This document shows positions 1 through 11,400 of a stretch of 64,000 bases of DNA, one piece after another (position 1 is the first letter of the stretch; every line of letters begins with the position of its first letter). The stretch is taken from NCBI RefSeq assembly GCF_038502225.1, contig NC_091383.1, positions 2,577,016 through 2,641,015 of the forward strand, read 5' to 3'. The DNA comes from Cherax quadricarinatus (lineage: Eukaryota; Arthropoda; Malacostraca; Decapoda; Parastacidae). The translations under genes and the position numbers were made by a program. Below the pieces are notes generated by a model. It did no database searches, had not been told where the DNA came from, and was given only the letters and a program-made list of their open reading frames with translations.

Positions 1-28
1 TTTAATAAGTACTACCCGTCCTTGAATG

Positions 29-3000
29 CAAGTGGATACCCAGACTCTCCTCGTCTCCTGCAGGTGGATACCCAGACTCTCCTCGTCTCCTGCAGGTGGA
101 CACCCAGACTATCCTCGTCTCCTGCAGGTGGACACCCAGACTATCCTCGTCTCCTGCAGGTGGACACCCAGACTCTCCTCGTCTCCTGCAGGTGGATACC
201 CAGACTATCCTCGTCTCCTGCAGGTGGATACCCAGACTATCCTCGTCTCCTGCAGGTGGATACCCAGACTATCCTCGTCTCCTGCAGGTGGATACCCAGA
301 CTCTCCTCGTCTCCTGCAGGTGGACACCCAGACTATCCTCGTCTCCTGCAGGTGGATACCCAGACTATCCTCGTCTCCTGCAGGTGGATACCCAGACTCT
401 CCTCGTCTCCTGCAGGTGGACACCCAGACTCTCCTCGTCTCCTGCAGGTGGACACCCAGACTATCCTCGTCTCCTGCAGGTGGATACCCAGACTATCCTC
501 GTCTCCTGCAGGTGGACACCCAGACTATCCTCGTCTCCTGCAGGTGGACACCCAGACTCTCCTCTTCTCCTGCAGGTGGACACCCAGACTATCCTCGTCT
601 CCTGCAGGTGGACACCCAGACTCTCCTCGTCTCCTGCAGGTGGACACCCAGACTCTCCTCGTCTCTTGCAGGTGGACACCTAGACTCTCCTCGTCTCCTG
701 CAGGTGGATACCAAGACTCTCCTCGTCTCCTGCAGGTGGACACCCAGACTCTCCTCGTCTCCTGCAGGTGGACACCCAGACTCTCCTCGTCTCCTGCAGG
801 TGGACACCCAGACTCTCCTCGTCTCCTGCAGGTGGACACCCAGACTCTCCTCGTCTCCTGCAGGTGGACACCCAGACTCTCCTAGTCTCCTGCAGGTGGA
901 TACCCAGACTATCCTCGTCTCCTGCAGGTGGACACCCAGACTCTCCTCGTCTCCTGCAGGTGGACACCCAGACTCTCCTCGTCTCTTGCAGGTGGACACC
1001 CAGACTCTCCTCGTCTCCTGCAGGTGGATACCAAGACTCTCCTCGTCTCCTGCAGGTGGACACCCAGACTCTCCTCGTCTCCTGCAGGTGGACACCCAGA
1101 CTCTCCTCGTCTCCTGCAGGTGGACACCCAGACTCTCCTCGTCTCCTGCAGGTGGACACCCAGACTCTCCTCGTCTCCTGCAGGTGGACACCCAGACTCT
1201 CCTAGTCTCCTGCAGGTGGATACCCAGACTATCCTCGTCTCCTGCAGGTGGACACCCAGACTCTCCTCGTCTCTTGCAGGTGGACACCCAGACTCTCCTA
1301 GTCTCCTGCAGGTGGATACCCAGACTATCCTCGTCTCCTGCAGGTGGACACCCAGACTATCCTCGTCTCTTGCAGGTGGACACCCAGACTATCCTCGTCT
1401 CCTGCAGGTGGACACCCAGACTCTCCTCGTCTCCTGCAGGTGGACACCCAGACTATCCTCGTCTCTTGCAGGTGGACACCCAGACTCTCCTAGTCTCCTG
1501 CAGGTGGATACCCAGACTATCCTCGTCTCCTGCAGGTGGACACCCAGACTATCCTCGTCTCTTGCAGGTGGACACCCAGACTCTCCTAGTCTCCTGCAGG
1601 TGGATACCCAGACTATCCTCGTCTCCTGCAGGTGGACACCCAGACTCTCCTCGTCTCTTGCAGGTGGACACCCAGACTCTCCTAGTCTCCTGCAGGTGGA
1701 TACCCAGACTATCCTCGTCTCCTGCAGGTGGACACCCAGACTCTCCTCGTCTCCTGCAGGTGGACACCCAGACTATCCTCGTCTCCTGCAGGTGGACACA
1801 CAGACTCTCCTCGTCTCCTGCAGGTGGACACCCAGACTCTCCTCGTCTCCTGCAGGTGGATACCCAGACTATCCTCTTCTCCTGAAGGTGGATACCCAGA
1901 CTATCCTCTTCTCCTGAAGGTGGATACCCAGACTCTCCTCGTCTCCTGCAGGTGGATACCCAGACTATCCTCTTCTCCTGCAGGTGGATACCCAGACTAT
2001 CCTCTTCTCCTGCAGGTGGTTACCCAGACTATCCTCTTCTCCTGCAGGTGGATACCCAGACTCTCCTCGTCTCCTGCAGGTGAATACCCAGACTCTCCTC
2101 GTCTCCTGCAGGTGGATACCCAGACTATCCTCGTCTCCTGCAGGTGAATACCCAGACTCTCCTCGTCTCCTGCAGGTGGACACCCAGACTATCCTCTTCT
2201 CCTGAAGGTGGACACCCAGACTATCCTCGTCTCCTGCAGGTGGATACCCAGACTATCCTCGTCTCCTGCAGGTGGAAACCCAGACTATCCTCGTCTCCTG
2301 CAGATGGACACCCAGACTATCCTCTTCTCTTGCAGGTGGACACCCAGACTCTCCTCGTCTCCTGCAGGTGGATACCCAGACTCTCCTCGTCTCCTGCAGG
2401 TGAATACCCAGACTCTCCTCGTCTCCTGCAGGTGGATACCCAGACTCTCCTCGTCTCCTGCAGGTGGACACCCAGACTATCCTCGTCTCCTGCAGGTGGA
2501 TACCCAGACTATCCTCGTCTCCTGCAGATGGACACCCAGACTATCCTCTTCTCCTGCAGGTGGATACCCAGACTCTCCTCGTCTCCTGCAGGTGGATACC
2601 CAGACTCTCCTCGTCTCCTGCAGGTGAATACCCAGACTCTCCTCGTCTCCTGCAGGTGAATACCCAGACTCTCCTCGTCTCCTGCAGGTGGATACCCAGA
2701 CTATCCTCGTCTCCTGCAGGTGGATACCCAGACTCTCCTCGTCTCCTGCAGGTGGATACCCAGACTCTCCTCGTCTCCTGCAGGTGGACACCCAGACTAT
2801 CCTCGTCTCCTGCAGGTGGATACCCAGACTATCCTCGTCTCCTGCAGGTGAACACCCAGACTATCCTCTTCTCCTGCAGGTGAACACCCAGACTATCCTC
2901 TTCTCCTGCAGGTGAACACCCAGACTATCCTCTTCTCCTGCAGGTGAACACCCAGACTATCCTCTTCTCCCGCAAGTGGACACCCAGACTATCCTCTTCT

Positions 3001-3726
3001 CCCGCAAGTGGACACCCAGACTATCCTCTTCTCCTGCAGGTGAACACCCAGACTATCCTCTTCTCCTGCAGGTGAACACCCAGACTATCCTCTTCTCCCG
3101 CAAGTGGACACCCAGAGTCTCCTCTTCTCCTGCAGGTGGACACCCAGACTATCCTCTTCTCCTGCAGGTGAACACCCAGACTATCCTCTTCTCCTGCAGG
3201 TGGACACCCAGACTATCCTCTTCTCCTGCAGGTGAACACCCAGACTATCCTCTTCTCCTGCAGGTGAACACCCAGACTATCCTCTTCTCCTGCAGGTGAA
3301 CACCCAGACTATCCTCTTCTCCTGCAGGTGAACACCCAGACTATCCTCTTCTCCTGCAGGTGAACACCCAGACTATCCTCTTCTCCTGCAGGTGAACACC
3401 CAGACTATCCTCTTCTCCTGCAGGTGAACACCCAGACTATCCTCTTCTCCTGCAGGTGAACACCCAGACTCTCCTCTTCTCCTGCAGGTGAACACCCAGA
3501 CTATCCTCTTCTCCTGCAGGTGGACACCCAGACTATCCTCTTCTCCTGCAGGTGAACACCCAGACTATCCTCTTCTCCTGCAGGTGAACACCCAGACTAT
3601 CCTCTTCTCCCGCAAGTGGACACCCAGACTATCCTCTTCTCCCGCAAGTGGACACCCAGAATATCCTGACAATCCCCTTCTGCAGGTGGGCACCCAGACT
3701 ATCCTGACTATCCCCTTCTCCTGCAG
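29..3726. repeat. 32-bp minisatellite, about 115 units, carrying the exon-A splice acceptor
   Basis: Head-to-tail 32-bp units fill the intron up to the first visible exon. A common unit is GTGGACACCCAGACTATCCT followed by CGTCTCCTGCAG. The first 20 bases are identical to exon bases 3742-3761 (codons for V-D-T-Q-T-I and part of L), and the last 12 resemble the acceptor tract just before 3727. Units drift along the array: mostly GTGGAC/GTGGAT with CGTCT on the left, and GTGAAC with CTTCT from about 2850 rightwards. All three forward frames stay open over long stretches because the unit has few stops. These open frames are not genes. Positions 1-28 are non-repetitive and show nothing recognisable. 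Confidence 0.97.
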
Positions 3727-3934
3727 GTGGCGTGGGTGCAGGTGGACACCCAGACTATCCTGACTATCCACAAGCAGGTCATTACCAGAAACCCTAGAGT
3801 GGCACTACTCCACAACGACCACCGCACTTGGCACCTCCAGATCAAGAGTGTCAAGGAGATTGACCGTGGTTGGTACATGTGTCAGGTCAACACTGACCCT
3901 ATGAGGTCACGCCAGGGATATGTTGATGTCGTAG
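3727..3934 (+). CDS. DIP-like gene exon A: C-terminal half of Ig1
   Basis: The exon begins after TTCTCCTGCAG with V-A-W-V-Q-V-D-T-Q-T-I-L-T-I and ends GTCGTAG before GTGAGT (phase 1). It encodes strands C to G of an Ig V-set domain, with D-R-G-W-Y-M-C carrying the second disulphide cysteine and Y-V-D-V-V closing the domain. In known DIPs this half of Ig1 forms much of the Dpr-binding face. The partner cysteine is on an upstream exon outside the window. A second AG lies 15 bases in (after GTGGCGTGGGTGCAG). Using it would drop five residues including the conserved A-W, so 3727 is preferred. The 5' edge of this exon is the apparent seed of the preceding 32-bp array. Confidence 0.92.
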
Positions 3935-3956
3935 GTGAGTCACTGGAGATCATTGA
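3935..3956 (+). other. 5' splice donor and start of intron A
   Basis: GTGAGT immediately follows exon A. The remaining unique sequence is very short and runs straight into the 20/21-bp array. Confidence 0.8.
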
Positions 3957-6148
3957 TGCTTTAAAAGGAGAAATTGATGCTTATGTAATGAGACCAGTGC
4001 TCATTGAGGTCATTGATGCTCATACAAGGGTCATTGATGCTCATACAAGGGTCATTGATGCTCATACAAGGGTCATTGATGCTTACATAGGGTCATTGAT
4101 GCTCATACAAGGGTCATTGATGCTTACATAGGGTCATTGATGCTCATACAATGGTCATTGATGCTTACATAGGGTCATTGATGCTCATACAAGGGTCATT
4201 GATGCTTACATAGGGTCATTGATGCTCATACAAGGGTCATTGATGCTTACATAGGGTCACTGATGCTCATACAAGGGTCATTGATGCTTACATAGGGTCA
4301 TTGATGCTCATACAAGGGTCATTGATGCTTACATAGGGTCATTGATGCTCATACAAGGGTCATTGATGCTTACATAGGGTAATTGATGCTTATACAAGGG
4401 TCACTGATGCTTACATAGGGTCATTGATGCTCATACAAGGGTCATTGATGCTTACATAGGGTCATTGATGCTCATACAAGGGTCATTGATGCTTACATAG
4501 GATCCTTGATGCTTACATAGGGTCACTGATGCTTACATAGGGTCATTGATGCTTACATAGGGTCATTGATGCTCATACAATGGTCATTGATGCTTACATA
4601 GGGTCATTGATGCTTACATAGAGTCATTTATGCTCATACAAGGGTCATTGATGCTTACATAGGGTCATTGATGCTTACATAGGGTCATTGATGCTTACAT
4701 AGGGTCATTGATGTTTACATAGGGTCATTGATGCTCATACAAGGGTCATTGATGCTTACATAGGGTAATTGATGCTTATACAAGGGTCATTGATGCTTAC
4801 ATAGGGTCATTGATGCTCATACAAGGGTCATTGATGCTTACATAGGGTCATTGATGCTCATACAAGGGTCATTGATGCTTACATAGGGTCATTGATGCTC
4901 ATACAAGGGTCATTGATGCTTACATAGGGTCATTGATGCTCATACAAGGGTCATTGATGCTTACATAGGGTCATTGATGCTCATACAAGGGTCATTGATG
5001 TTTACATAGGGTCATTGATGCTTACATAGGGTCATTGATGCTTACATAGGGTCATTGATGCTTACATAGGGTCATTGATGCTCATACAATGGTCATTGAT
5101 GCTTACATAGGGTCATTGATGCTTACATAGGGTCATTTATGCTCATACAAGGGTCATTGATGCTTACATAGGGTCATTGATGCTCATACAAGGGTCATTG
5201 ATGCTTACATAGGGTCATTGATGCTCATACAAGGGTCATTGATGCTTACATAGGGTCATTGATGCTCATACAAGGGTCATTGATGCTTACATAGGGTCAT
5301 TGATGCTTACATAGGGTCATTGATGCTCATACAAGGGTCATTGATGCTTACATAGGGTCATTGATGCTTACATAGGGTCATTGATGCTCATACAAGGGTC
5401 ATTGATGCTTACATAGGGTCATTGATGCTTACATAGGGTCATTGATGCTCATACAAGGGTCATTGATGCTTACATAGGGTCATTGATGCTTACATAGGGT
5501 CATTGATGCTCATACAAGGGTCATTGATGCTTACATAGGGTCATTGATGCTTACATAGGGTCATTGATGCTCATACAAGGGTCATTGATGCTTACATAGG
5601 GTCATTGATGCTTACATAGGGTCATTGATGCTTACATAGGGTAATTGATGCTTATACAAGGGTCATTGATGCTTACATAGGGTCTCATACAAGGGTCATT
5701 GATGCTTACATAGGGTCATTGATGCTCATACAAGGGTCATTGATGCTTACATAGGGTCATTGATGCTTATACAAGGGTCATTGATGCTTACATAGGGTAA
5801 TTGATGCTTATACAAGGGTCATTGATGCTTACATAGGGTCATTGATGCTTACATAGGGTCATTGATGCTTACATAGGGTAATTGATGCTTATACAAGGGT
5901 CATTGATGCTTACATAGGGTAATTGATGCTCATACAAGGGTCATTGATGCTTACATAGGGTCATTGATGCTCATACAAGGGTCATTGATGCTTACATAGG
6001 GTCATTGATGCTTATACAAGGGTCATTGATGCTTACATAGGGTAATTGATGCTTATACAAGGGTCATTGATGCTTACATAGGGTAATTGATGCTTATACA
6101 AGGGTCATTGATGCTTACATAGGGTCATTGATGCTTGTAAATGGCCAT
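3957..6148. repeat. 20/21-bp minisatellite of intron A, about 105 units
   Basis: Two unit types alternate irregularly: a 20-mer GGGTCATTGATGCTTACATA and a 21-mer with CTCATACAA in place of CTTACATA. Together they often make 41-bp dimers. The array starts as degenerate copies about 15 bases after the exon A donor and ends at the TA tract. TAG and TGA in the unit keep most frames closed. Confidence 0.96.
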
Positions 6149-6164
6149 TGATGCTTATGTTCAG

Positions 6165-6342
<178 letters not shown>

Positions 6343-6396
6343 GTCCGTTCCTCGCATCAAGAGCTTTGTTTAACCACAGTGACTTCACCTTTACAG

Positions 6397-6555
6397 TGCC
6401 ACCTGACATCATTGACCGTGAGTCATCAGGTGACCTTACAGTGAGGGAAGGTCAGGACGTGACCTTGACCTGTAGAGCCAAGGGTCACCCTCAGCCAATC
6501 ATCGTCTGGAGACGTGAAGACAATCAGGATATTCTTCCTGATCTTGGGAAGACAG
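6397..6555 (+). CDS. DIP-like gene exon B: N-terminal half of Ig2
   Basis: The acceptor is CACCTTTACAG. With the G from exon A the exon reads V-P-P-D-I-I-D-R and then V-T-L-T-C-R-A-K-G-H-P-Q-P-I-I-V-W-R-R-E-D. These are the A to C' strands of an I-set Ig domain with the first disulphide cysteine and the core tryptophan. The exon is 159 nt, phase 1 to 1. It ends ...L-G-K-T plus one G, immediately before GTGTGTGT. This donor is not a strong consensus and lies at the edge of an interspersed repeat. Confidence 0.93.
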
Positions 6556-6636
6556 GTGTGTGTACTCACCTATATGTGGTTGCAGGGGTCGAGTCATAGC
6601 TCCAGGCCCCGCCTCTGCACTGATTGCTACTGGGTC

Positions 6637-6640
<4 letters not shown>
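6556..6640 (-). mobile_element. LINE/SINE 3'-tail fragment abutting the exon B donor
   Basis: On the minus strand this reads as a tail seen elsewhere in the window (near 17965, 19060 and 41140): GAGCTATGACTCGACCCCTG, then a CCACATATAGGTGAGTAC-like motif and (AC)n. The (GT) end of the copy sits directly at the exon boundary. Confidence 0.7.

Positions 6641-6716
<76 letters not shown>
6641..6716. repeat. (GT)n microsatellite
   Basis: GT dinucleotides of about 75 bp in intron B. Confidence 0.98.
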
Positions 6717-6721
<5 letters not shown>

Positions 6722-6794
6722 CGTCGTGAGATGTATGATTCTCAATGTCATATACACAGTGTGTATATATACCATGGAATGCATGTTTCTCAGC

Positions 6795-6909
<115 letters not shown>

Positions 6910-7012
6910 TTGGCCTGGAAGACTCTTAAAAGTCTTTGTGCTGGAAGAAGTTCCTTAAAGAGTAAACAGACGAGAGATGAGAGCATATATTCAAATGCTG
7001 CCTTCATCACTA

Positions 7013-9718
7013 CGACCTGTTCCAGGATGGTCTTGGCATCTTCCAGACCTGTTCCAGGATGGTCTTGGCATCTTCCAGACCTGTTCCAGGATGGTCTTGG
7101 CATCTTCCAGACCTGTTCCAGGATGGTCTTGGCATCTTCCAGACCTGTTCCAGGATGGTCTTGGCATCTTCCAGACCTGTTCCAGGATGGTCTTGGCATC
7201 TTCCAGACCTGTTCCAGGATGGTCTTGGCATCTTCCAGACCTGTTCCAGGATGGTCTTGGCATCTTCCAGACCTGTTCCAGGATGGTCTTGGCATCTTCC
7301 AGACATGTTCCAGGATGGTCTTGGCATCTTCCAGACCTGTTCCAGGATGGTCTTGGCATCTTCCAGACCTGTTCCAGGATGGTCTTGGCATCTTCCAGAC
7401 CTGTTCCAGGATGGTCTTGGCATCTTCCAGACCTGTTCCAGGATGGTCTTGGCATCTTCCAGACCTGTTCCAGGATGGTCTTGGCATCTTCCAGACCTGT
7501 TCCAGGATGGTCTTGGCATCTTCCAGACCTGTTCCAGGATGGTCTTGGCATCTTCCAGACCTGTTCCAGGATGGTCTTGGCATCTTCCAGACCTGTTCCA
7601 GGATGGTCTTGGCATCTTCCAGACCTGTTCCAGGATGGTCTTGGCATCTTCCAGACCTGTTCCAGGATGGTCTTGGCATCTTCCAGACCTGTTCCAGGAT
7701 GGTCTTGGCATCTTCCAGACCTGTTCCAGGATGGTCTTGGCATCTTCCAGACCTGTTCCAGGATGGTCTTGGCATCTTCCAGACCTGTTCCAGGATGGTC
7801 TTGGCATCTTCCAGACCTGTTCCAGGATGGTCTTGGCATCTTCCAGACCTGTTCCAGGATGGTCTTGGCATCTTCCAGACCTGTTCCAGGATGGTCTTGG
7901 CATCTTCCAGACCTGTTCCAGGATGGTCTTGGCATCTTCCAGACCTGTTCCAGGATGGTCTTGGCATCTTCCAGACCTGTTCCAGGATGGTCTTGGCATC
8001 TTCCAGACCTGTTCCAGGATGGTCTTGGCATCTTCCAGACCTGTTCCAGGATGGTCTTGGCATCTTCCAGACCTGTTCCAGGATGGTCTTGGCATCTTCC
8101 AGACCTGTTCCAGGATGGTCTTGGCATCTTCCAGACCTGTTCCAGGATGGTCTTGGCATCTTCCAGACCTGTTCCAGGATGGTCTTGGCATCTTCCAGAC
8201 CTGTTCCAGGATGGTCTTGGCATCTTCCAGACCTGTTCCAGGATGGTCTTGGCATCTTCCAGACCTGTTCCAGGATGGTCTTGGCATCTTCCAGACCTGT
8301 TCCAGGATGGTCTTGGCATCTTCCAGACCTGTTCCAGGATGGTCTTGGCATCTTCCAGACCTGTTCCAGGATGGTCTTGGCATCTTCCAGACCTGTTCCA
8401 GGATGGTCTTGGCATCTTCCAGACCTGTTCCAGGATGGTCTTGGCATCTTCCAGACCTGTTCGAGGATGGTCTTGGCATCTTCCAGACCTGTTCCAGGAT
8501 GGTCTTGGCATCTTCCAGACCTGTTCCAGGATGGTCTTGGCATCTTCCAGACCTGTTGCAGGATGGTCTTGGCATCTTCCAGACCTGTTCCAGGATGGTC
8601 TTGGCATCTTCCAGACCTGTTCCAGGATGGTCTTGGCATCTTCCAGACCTGTTCCAGGATGGTCTTGGCATCTTCCAGACCTGTTCCAGGATGGTCTTGG
8701 CATCTTCCAGACCTGTTCCAGGATGGTCTTGGCATCTTCCAGACCTGTTCCAGGATGGTCTAGGCATCTTCCAGACCTGTTCCAGGATGGTCTTGGCATC
8801 TTCCAGACCTGTTCCAGGATGGTCTTGGCATCTTCCAGACCTGTTCGAGGATGGTCTTGGCATCTTCCAGACCTGTTCCAGGATGGTCTTGGCATCTTCC
8901 AGACCTGTTCCAGGATGGTCTTGGCATCTTCCAGACCTGTTCCAGGATGGTCTTGGCATCTTCCAGACCTGTTCCAGGATGGTCTTGGCATCTTCCAGAC
9001 CTGTTCCAGGATGGTCTTGGCATCTTCCAGACCTGTTCCAGGATGGTCTTGGCATCTTCCAGACCTGTTCTAGGATGGTCTTGGCATCTTCCAGACCTGT
9101 TCCAGGATGGTCTTGGCATCTTCCAGACCTGTTCCAGGATGGTCTTGGCATCTTCCAGACCTGTTCCAGGATGGTCTTGGCATCTTCCAGACCTGTTCCA
9201 GGATGGTCTTGGCATCTTCCAGACCTGTTCCAGGATGGTCTTGGCATCTTCCAGACCTGTTCCAGGATGGTCTTGGCATCTTCCAGACCTGTTCCAGGAT
9301 GGTCTTGGCATCTTCCAGACCTGTTCCAGGATGGTCTTGGCATCTTCCAGACCTGTTCCAGGATGGTCTTGGCATCTTCCAGACCTGTTCCAGGATGGTC
9401 TTGGCATCTTCCAGACCTGTTCCAGGATGGTCTTGGCATCTTCCAGACCTGTTCCAGGATGGTCTTGGCATCTTCCAGACCTGTTCCAGGATGGTCTTGG
9501 CATCTTTCAGACCTGTTCCAAAATGGTCTTGGCATCTTCCAGACCTGATCCAGGATGGTCTTGGGATCTTCCAGACCTGTTCCAGGATGGTCTTTGGATC
9601 TTCCAGACCTGTTTCAGGATGGACTTGGGATCTTCCAGACCTGTTGCTGGATGGTCATGTGATCTTCCAGACCTGTTCTAAGAGGGTCTTGTGACCTTCC
9701 AGACCTGTTCCAGGAAGG
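7013..9718. repeat. 32-bp minisatellite of intron B, about 84 units
   Basis: The unit contains GGATGGTCTTGGCATCTTCC followed by AGACCTGTTCCA. Copies are nearly identical from 7013 to about 9490, with rare single-base variants such as TTCGAGG or TTGCAGG. The last 6-7 units (9490-9718) are clearly degenerate. The 600-840-residue open frames on both strands here are translations of this array, repeating every 32 codons. They show no homology signal. Confidence 0.98.
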
Positions 9719-9888
9719 TAACGGTAAGATGCCTCTCCTGATTAGAAAAAAATAGAATGACAATTAGGCTTGATCCGAGGAAGGTGAGGAAGGGATTTGC
9801 TCAATTCCTTGGATCAAGAGTTTTTCACTAGCAAATATTTATGTCTAAAGTGCGCTTGCTGATGTCATTTTATTTTCTCTCCTTCCAG
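9719..9888 (+). other. End of intron B with the exon C acceptor
   Basis: Non-repetitive intron sequence ending in a good pyrimidine tract and acceptor, TTTTCTCTCCTTCCAG, at 9888. It includes a fragment (about 9767-9830, ATTCCTTGGATCAAGAG) of a SINE-like tail family also seen near 34240 and 41560. Confidence 0.75.
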
Positions 9889-10611
9889 GCAGCGGTGAAA
9901 GCATGGTTGGGTCTCCAGGCCGCATCATGGTTGGGTTTCCAGATCGCGGTAGACCTCTTGGGTCTTCAAGTCTTCCTGAGACCTCGGATCATAATAGTGT
10001 ACTTGCATCTTCAGAACTTTTGGCCAGAGATCAGAACAGACCTCTTGGCTCTTCGGCTCTTACCGTAGTCTCGGACCTCAATAGAGCTCCTGGTTCCTGG
10101 GGAGTTTTCGTGGCCGCTACGGCGTCTCTGGAAACTGGAGACCAAACTGCTCTAGCCAAGCGGACCAGCCATTCATTGAAGCCAGCCGTGGGTGAATTCA
10201 GGACTGATGTGCGCTTTCTGAAGCCAGCTGCGGGCGTGGAGAAGCCAGCCAAGAGCGTATCCAGCTCTATCGTGGGCTTTGAAAGCCTGTGGAGGCCTAA
10301 CGTGAGCGTCATGGGCAATCACGAAGGTCTACAGCCGGCCACCACGGGCCAACTGATGCCTGATATTGGGGTCTTAAAGCCTAGTATGGGCATGAAGAGG
10401 ACCAGCGTGGGCGTGAACATGCTCAGCGTGGGCGTGAACATGCTCAGCGTGGGCGTGAATAGACGAGGTGTAGGTGGATCAACGCGGGTAGTGGAAGGAG
10501 AGACTTTGGTACTGAAGAAGGTATCCAGGCTGCAGATGGGATCCTATCTGTGTATTGCTTCCAATGGTATCCCTCCATCTATCAGCAAGAGAGCTCACCT
10601 CCGCGTCCAAT
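9889..10611 (+). CDS. DIP-like gene exon C: Ig2 insert plus C-terminal half of Ig2
   Basis: This exon of 723 nt (241 residues, phase 1 to 1) is far longer than its neighbours (90-208 nt). Its last ~40 residues are a standard DIP Ig2 end: V-V-E-G-E-T-L, K-V-S-R-L-Q-M-G-S-Y-L-C-I-A-S-N-G, then K-R-A-H-L-R-V-Q. Before that comes a stop-free stretch of about 195 residues (9891-10487) with no Ig pattern. It is built of short repeats: M-V-G-S-P-G-R-I / M-V-G-F-P-D-R-G, two R-P-L-G-S-S blocks, L-K-P-A-V-G / L-K-P-A-A-G, and S-V-G-V-N three times. The insert falls in the loop between the C' and E strands. The exact phase match of donor 6555 to acceptor 9889, and the open frame, argue that it is translated. 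No better internal acceptor was seen. Confidence 0.82.
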
Positions 10612-10621
10612 GTGAGTATTA

Positions 10622-10814
<193 letters not shown>

Positions 10815-10839
10815 AATTAGAAGATTTATTTGTTCTTTC

Positions 10840-11060
10840 TCTTGTTCTTGTATCCCTTGTTCTTCTGTTCTCTGTTCTATCCCTAGTACATATATCCCTT
10901 GTTTTTGTATACCTTGTTCTTATATCCCTTGCTCGTATATTCCCTGTTCTGCTATCCCCTGTTGTTCTCTCCCCTGTTGTTCTCTCCCCTGTTGTTCTCT
11001 CCCCCGTTGTTCTCTCCCCTGTTGTTCTCTTCCCTATTCTTCCATTGTTCTATCATCTCA
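10840..11060. repeat. Degenerate 15-bp pyrimidine-rich repeat
   Basis: Units such as TGTTGTTCTCTCCCC recur, preceded by older TTGTTCTTGTATCCC-like copies. The stretch supplies a long pyrimidine-rich region upstream of the exon D acceptor. Confidence 0.9.
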
Positions 11061-11108
11061 TGTTCTACCAGTGTTCAACCTTCTGCTGACAGTGTCTCCC
11101 TGGCACAG

Positions 11109-11246
11109 TTCCGCCCATGGCATGGGTGCCACACCAGCTGGAAGGTGCCTATGTGGGCCAGGACCTGACCATTGAATGCCAGACCGAGGCCTTTCCCAGA
11201 AGCATTAACTACTGGACTAACTCCAGGGGGGACATGGTAGTGGCTG
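11109..11246 (+). CDS. DIP-like gene exon D: N-terminal half of Ig3
   Basis: The acceptor is TGGCACAG. With the preceding T the exon encodes F-P-P-M-A-W-V-P-H-Q-L-E-G-A, then L-T-I-E-C-Q-T-E-A-F-P and I-N-Y-W-T. These are the A to C strands of Ig3 with its first disulphide cysteine and core tryptophan. The exon is 138 nt, phase 1 to 1, with a strong GTAAGT donor at 11247. Confidence 0.94.
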
Positions 11247-11400
11247 GTAAGTAATTAACGTTATTAACACACAGATACACATAAGTACAATGATCACACA
11301 CAGTGTACATTACTTAGAATGACCCAAAATAAAGTCAAAGTGGAAGTCAAAGTGACTTTATACCATTGAGGGCCTTGTAAGCAAATTTTTCGAGCATAGT

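Noticed and set aside
22..2915. Leucine/serine/proline-rich repeat proteins of up to 619 residues
   Set aside because: All three forward frames are open because the 32-bp unit lacks stops. The content shifts frame each unit and shows no codon signal.
29..3726. CRISPR-like array
   Set aside because: Units are contiguous with no unique spacers, and the context is eukaryotic.
9927..9945. Alternative acceptor GGGTTTCCAG inside exon C
   Set aside because: Poor pyrimidine tract compared with the one at 9888, and its use would not remove the insert.
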